A stretch of DNA of 7,329 nt. Origin: Comamonadaceae bacterium UBA2334. GTDB taxonomy: Bacteria; Pseudomonadota; Gammaproteobacteria; Burkholderiales; Burkholderiaceae_C. Shown here piece by piece: positions 5,852 to 7,329 of the stretch (position 1 is its first letter; each line of letters begins with the position of its first letter). The stretch lies in NCBI GenBank assembly GCA_002344885.1, contig DDUQ01000090.1, positions 1 through 7,329 of the forward strand, read 5' to 3'. Both the position numbers and the translations under genes were made by a program. The notes under the pieces were generated by a model. It ran no database searches and had not been told where the DNA came from. It saw only the letters and a program-made list of their open reading frames with translations.

Positions 5852-6806
5852 ACTCGGAGGCCGATGGCAACACCTTTTCACGCATCCAGCGCTGCAAGTC
5901 GGCCCACATCTGCTGCATTTCGTTCTCCAGGGGGGTGCGCAAGGCATTGGGCAACTCGATGGTGACCACCGGCATCCCCCTGTGCACGCCACCGTAGTTA
6001 CCCAGACTGCCCGGGAATATGCCCAGCTGATCCAGGTACAGCCGCCCCAGCTTGGGCGGCGGCTTGCCCGGCCCGTCGAAATCGAGCACGCCATAGGGCG
6101 CGTGGATGCTGACAATCAGGTCCGGACGGAACCGCTCCATTTCGTCATGCAGGTAGCGCGATTCGGGCTCTGACAGCGGTTTCGGTCCAGGCCAGCGGCG
6201 CGGGTCTTTGCGGGTGCGCTTTTCCCAGTAGACCTTGGCATCGCGCACCCAATTGGGTGTCGGAAAATTCCGGTTCAGGTCCACACCCCGCGCATTGACG
6301 CGCTTGGGCGGGCGGGCCATGAGGCCATCCGGGTTCAAGACCGGGATGAAGCGCCAATGCGCGTTTGCCGGCGTTTCGATGGCCTGCTGTATCCAGTGCA
6401 GGGCCAGCGATGCGGATGACAGCTCGTCCCCATGGATCGCTCCCACCACCAGCACACGCACCCTGGCATCGGGTGCCACCACGTCCCGGCTGAACAAGGT
6501 GCGCCCCTGATGAGACCGCCCCTCTGTGGGCAAGAGCCCCGCTGCCGCGCACAGCGACGGCTTCACGTTCGGCAGTCGGACACCCCAGTCCTTGCAAGGA
6601 TCGGCCGGAAAGAGCACCACGCCTGCCGACGGACGCGGGGATGCGGCATCCCCCGTCAATGCCAACGGTGGCATCGGCTCGAATGGCAACGGGTTGACCA
6701 CACCCGCCCCGACACCGACACCAGCAGCGCACACCATGCCACTGCAACCGCACCACAAGGCCGCACCACACACGACAGGAGACAGATCACGGAACGAGCG
6801 CCACAT
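5847..6806 (-). CDS. Exported M14 zinc carboxypeptidase, murein peptide amidase A (MpaA)-like
   Basis: The 319-residue product has the full M14 metallo-carboxypeptidase site: zinc ligands His125 and Glu128 in AIHGDELSS, NPDG at 158-161, the substrate-binding segment NARGVDLNRNFPTPNW (171-186), the third zinc ligand His235 in SIHAP, and catalytic Glu284 in VTIELP. The segments HGDE-SS, GVDLNRNFP-NW, SEPE and PGS(L/F)G match E. coli MpaA, which cuts the D-Glu-mDAP bond of murein tripeptide in cell-wall recycling. Unlike E. coli MpaA (about 240 residues, no signal peptide), this protein begins with a hydrophobic leader (about 9-30) that suggests export, followed by a linker rich in Pro and Gly and a segment with Cys71 and Cys86 before GRSHQGRTL. 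The ATG at 6806 is the only start that keeps the leader; it has no clear Shine-Dalgarno sequence. The gene is convergent with dadA, with 11 bases between stops. A function on murein peptides is inferred; another peptide substrate is possible. Confidence 0.87.
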   Translation of the reverse strand: MWRSFRDLSPVVCGAALWCGCSGMVCAAGVGVGAGVVNPLPFEPMPPLALTGDAASPRPSAGVVLFPADPCKDWGVRLPNVKPSLCAAAGLLPTEGRSHQGRTLFSRDVVAPDARVRVLVVGAIHGDELSSASLALHWIQQAIETPANAHWRFIPVLNPDGLMARPPKRVNARGVDLNRNFPTPNWVRDAKVYWEKRTRKDPRRWPGPKPLSEPESRYLHDEMERFRPDLIVSIHAPYGVLDFDGPGKPPPKLGRLYLDQLGIFPGSLGNYGGVHRGMPVVTIELPNALRTPLENEMQQMWADLQRWMREKVLPSASES

Positions 6807-6860
6807 GCACCCATTCTAGGAAGCTGCCCCCTCCGGGCCCTGTCGCTGTCCGGAGCGGAA

Positions 6861-6924
6861 TTAACAAAAACAATAGCTGTCATGCTTTTTATTGAAAGCG
6901 CTGAGCACCTATTTCGCTTATAAA
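6861..6924. repeat. Comamonadaceae-type intergenic palindromic repeat (single copy here)
   Basis: An AT-rich island inside GC-rich flanks carries the blocks AATAGCTGTCATGCTTTT, TTGAAAGCGCTGAGCACC, TATTTCGCTTATAAA in order. GCTTT (6884-6888) and AAAGC (6895-6899) form the arms of a short hairpin. From memory, many Comamonadaceae genomes hold hundreds of short intergenic elements of the form ATAGCTG, a GCGCTT/AAGCGCT palindrome, then G-GCC-ATTT and a run of A; this copy fits that order with a degenerate left arm. The ends are approximate. Only one copy is in the window, so repetition cannot be shown here. Confidence 0.55.
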
Positions 6925-6938
6925 CGAGGCACTGCACC

Positions 6939-6967
6939 CTGTCACCAACGCCACCATCGCGCACAAT
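6939..6967 (+). promoter_or_regulatory. Predicted promoter of the flavin reductase-like gene
   Basis: CTGTCA (6939-6944, 4 of 6) and CACAAT (6962-6967, 4 of 6) are 17 bases apart, with a predicted start near 6974 and a leader of about 23 bases to the ATG at 6997. The match is moderate and made by eye. Confidence 0.35.
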
Positions 6968-6996
6968 CACAGGTTGCCCACCTTCACGGTTTTGCC

Positions 6997-7329
6997 ATGT
7001 CCACCCCAACCCAACGCTCAGACCTGATTGACGCAGCCTCGTCCACCGCGCCAGTGGGGGAGCGCGACCTGCGCACGGCGCTGGGTCAGTTTGCAACCGG
7101 TGTGACCGTGGTCACCGCGCTCGGCCCATCGGGTGAACCTGTGGGGCTGACGGTCAGCTCCTTCAATTCCGTGTCGCTCGCGCCACCCCTGGTGCTGTGG
7201 AGCCTGGGTTGCCAATCGCGGGCACTCGATGCGTTCAGGGCTTGCAGCCACTACGCCATCAACGTGCTGGCAGCCAACCAACTGCCCTGGGCATTGCAGT
7301 TTGCCGCCCGTGACGTGGACCGGTTTGCA
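6997..7329 (+). CDS. Flavin reductase-like FMN-binding protein, N-terminal part
   Basis: An open frame from ATG 6997 runs off the window end and gives 111 residues. After a polar N terminus of about 23 residues, the text LRTALGQFATGVTVVTAL (25-42), GLTVSSFNSVSLAPPLVLWS (51-70) and HYAINVLAANQ (83-93) is the start of the flavin reductase-like domain (HpaC / DIM6-NTAB type). Such proteins bind FMN or FAD and either supply reduced flavin to a partner monooxygenase or act as stand-alone flavin oxidoreductases in the cytoplasm. The domain is usually about 160 residues, so roughly one third is missing. No strong Shine-Dalgarno sequence precedes the ATG; an alternative start could lie at the GTG at 7054 (codon 20), just before the conserved domain. 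The partner enzyme, if any, lies beyond the window. Confidence 0.85.
   Translation, partial: MSTPTQRSDLIDAASSTAPVGERDLRTALGQFATGVTVVTALGPSGEPVGLTVSSFNSVSLAPPLVLWSLGCQSRALDAFRACSHYAINVLAANQLPWALQFAARDVDRFA

Noticed and set aside
5283..6173. 296-codon plus-strand open frame bridging dadA and the carboxypeptidase gene
   Set aside because: It is an out-of-frame reading of dadA followed by antisense of the MpaA-like gene; no domain is visible.
6892..6924. TTGAAA ... TATAAA as a promoter for the flavin reductase-like gene
   Set aside because: The boxes are 21 bases apart, too far for a usual sigma-70 promoter, and both belong to the palindromic repeat; the pair at 6939-6967 has the right spacing.
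1..7329. Mobile elements, CRISPR arrays, tRNA/rRNA genes or a defence cluster
   Set aside because: No transposase, integrase, direct-repeat array, RNA-gene signature or defence-type protein was seen; all long coding frames are assigned to metabolic, regulatory or exported proteins.

Overview
The window looks like chromosomal DNA of a beta-proteobacterium of the order Burkholderiales, most likely the family Comamonadaceae (Hydrogenophaga/Acidovorax/Rhodoferax-like). The evidence is high-GC coding sequence with G/C-rich third positions, ArgP-, LivJ-, PhoD-, DadA- and MpaA-type proteins of proteobacterial character, and an AT-rich palindromic intergenic element (about 6861-6924) that resembles a short dispersed repeat I recall from Comamonadaceae genomes. 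The genus cannot be fixed from the sequence alone.

Layout: (1) 1-423, plus strand: the C-terminal end of an HD-GYP (cyclic-di-GMP phosphodiesterase-type) protein. (2) 478-4383, minus strand: a tight three-gene set read from right to left. It holds an ArgP/LysG-like LysR regulator (4383-3460), an orphan LivJ-type periplasmic substrate-binding protein (3457-2129, 2 bases after the regulator) and a Tat-exported PhoD-like phosphatase/phosphodiesterase (2100-478, 28 bases after that). (3) 4384-4509: a 126-base divergent control region with a reasonable sigma-70 promoter and ribosome binding site for the next gene. (4) 4510-5835, plus strand: a DadA-like D-amino acid dehydrogenase. (5) 5847-6806, minus strand, convergent with dadA: an exported M14 zinc carboxypeptidase of the murein peptide amidase (MpaA) type. 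A small hairpin covers both stop codons. (6) 6807-6996: a 190-base divergent intergenic region with the palindromic repeat and a promoter candidate. (7) 6997-7329, plus strand: the start of a flavin reductase-like FMN-binding protein, cut by the window end.

How the genes may work together (inference): the ArgP-like regulator faces dadA rather than the argO/lysE exporter usually associated with this regulator family, so it probably controls D-amino acid oxidation and perhaps its own operon. The orphan binding protein would then be a candidate D-amino acid or peptide sensor/capture protein. The neighbouring MpaA-like enzyme acts on peptidoglycan-derived peptides in its family, so a theme of cell-wall D-amino acid salvage is possible, but only gene proximity supports it. 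No RNA genes, insertion sequences, CRISPR arrays or phage genes were seen. Most of the window is ordinary housekeeping/metabolic sequence, and no clearly new system is evident. The regulator-dadA arrangement, the permease-less binding protein operon and the secreted MpaA variant are the points worth a second look.
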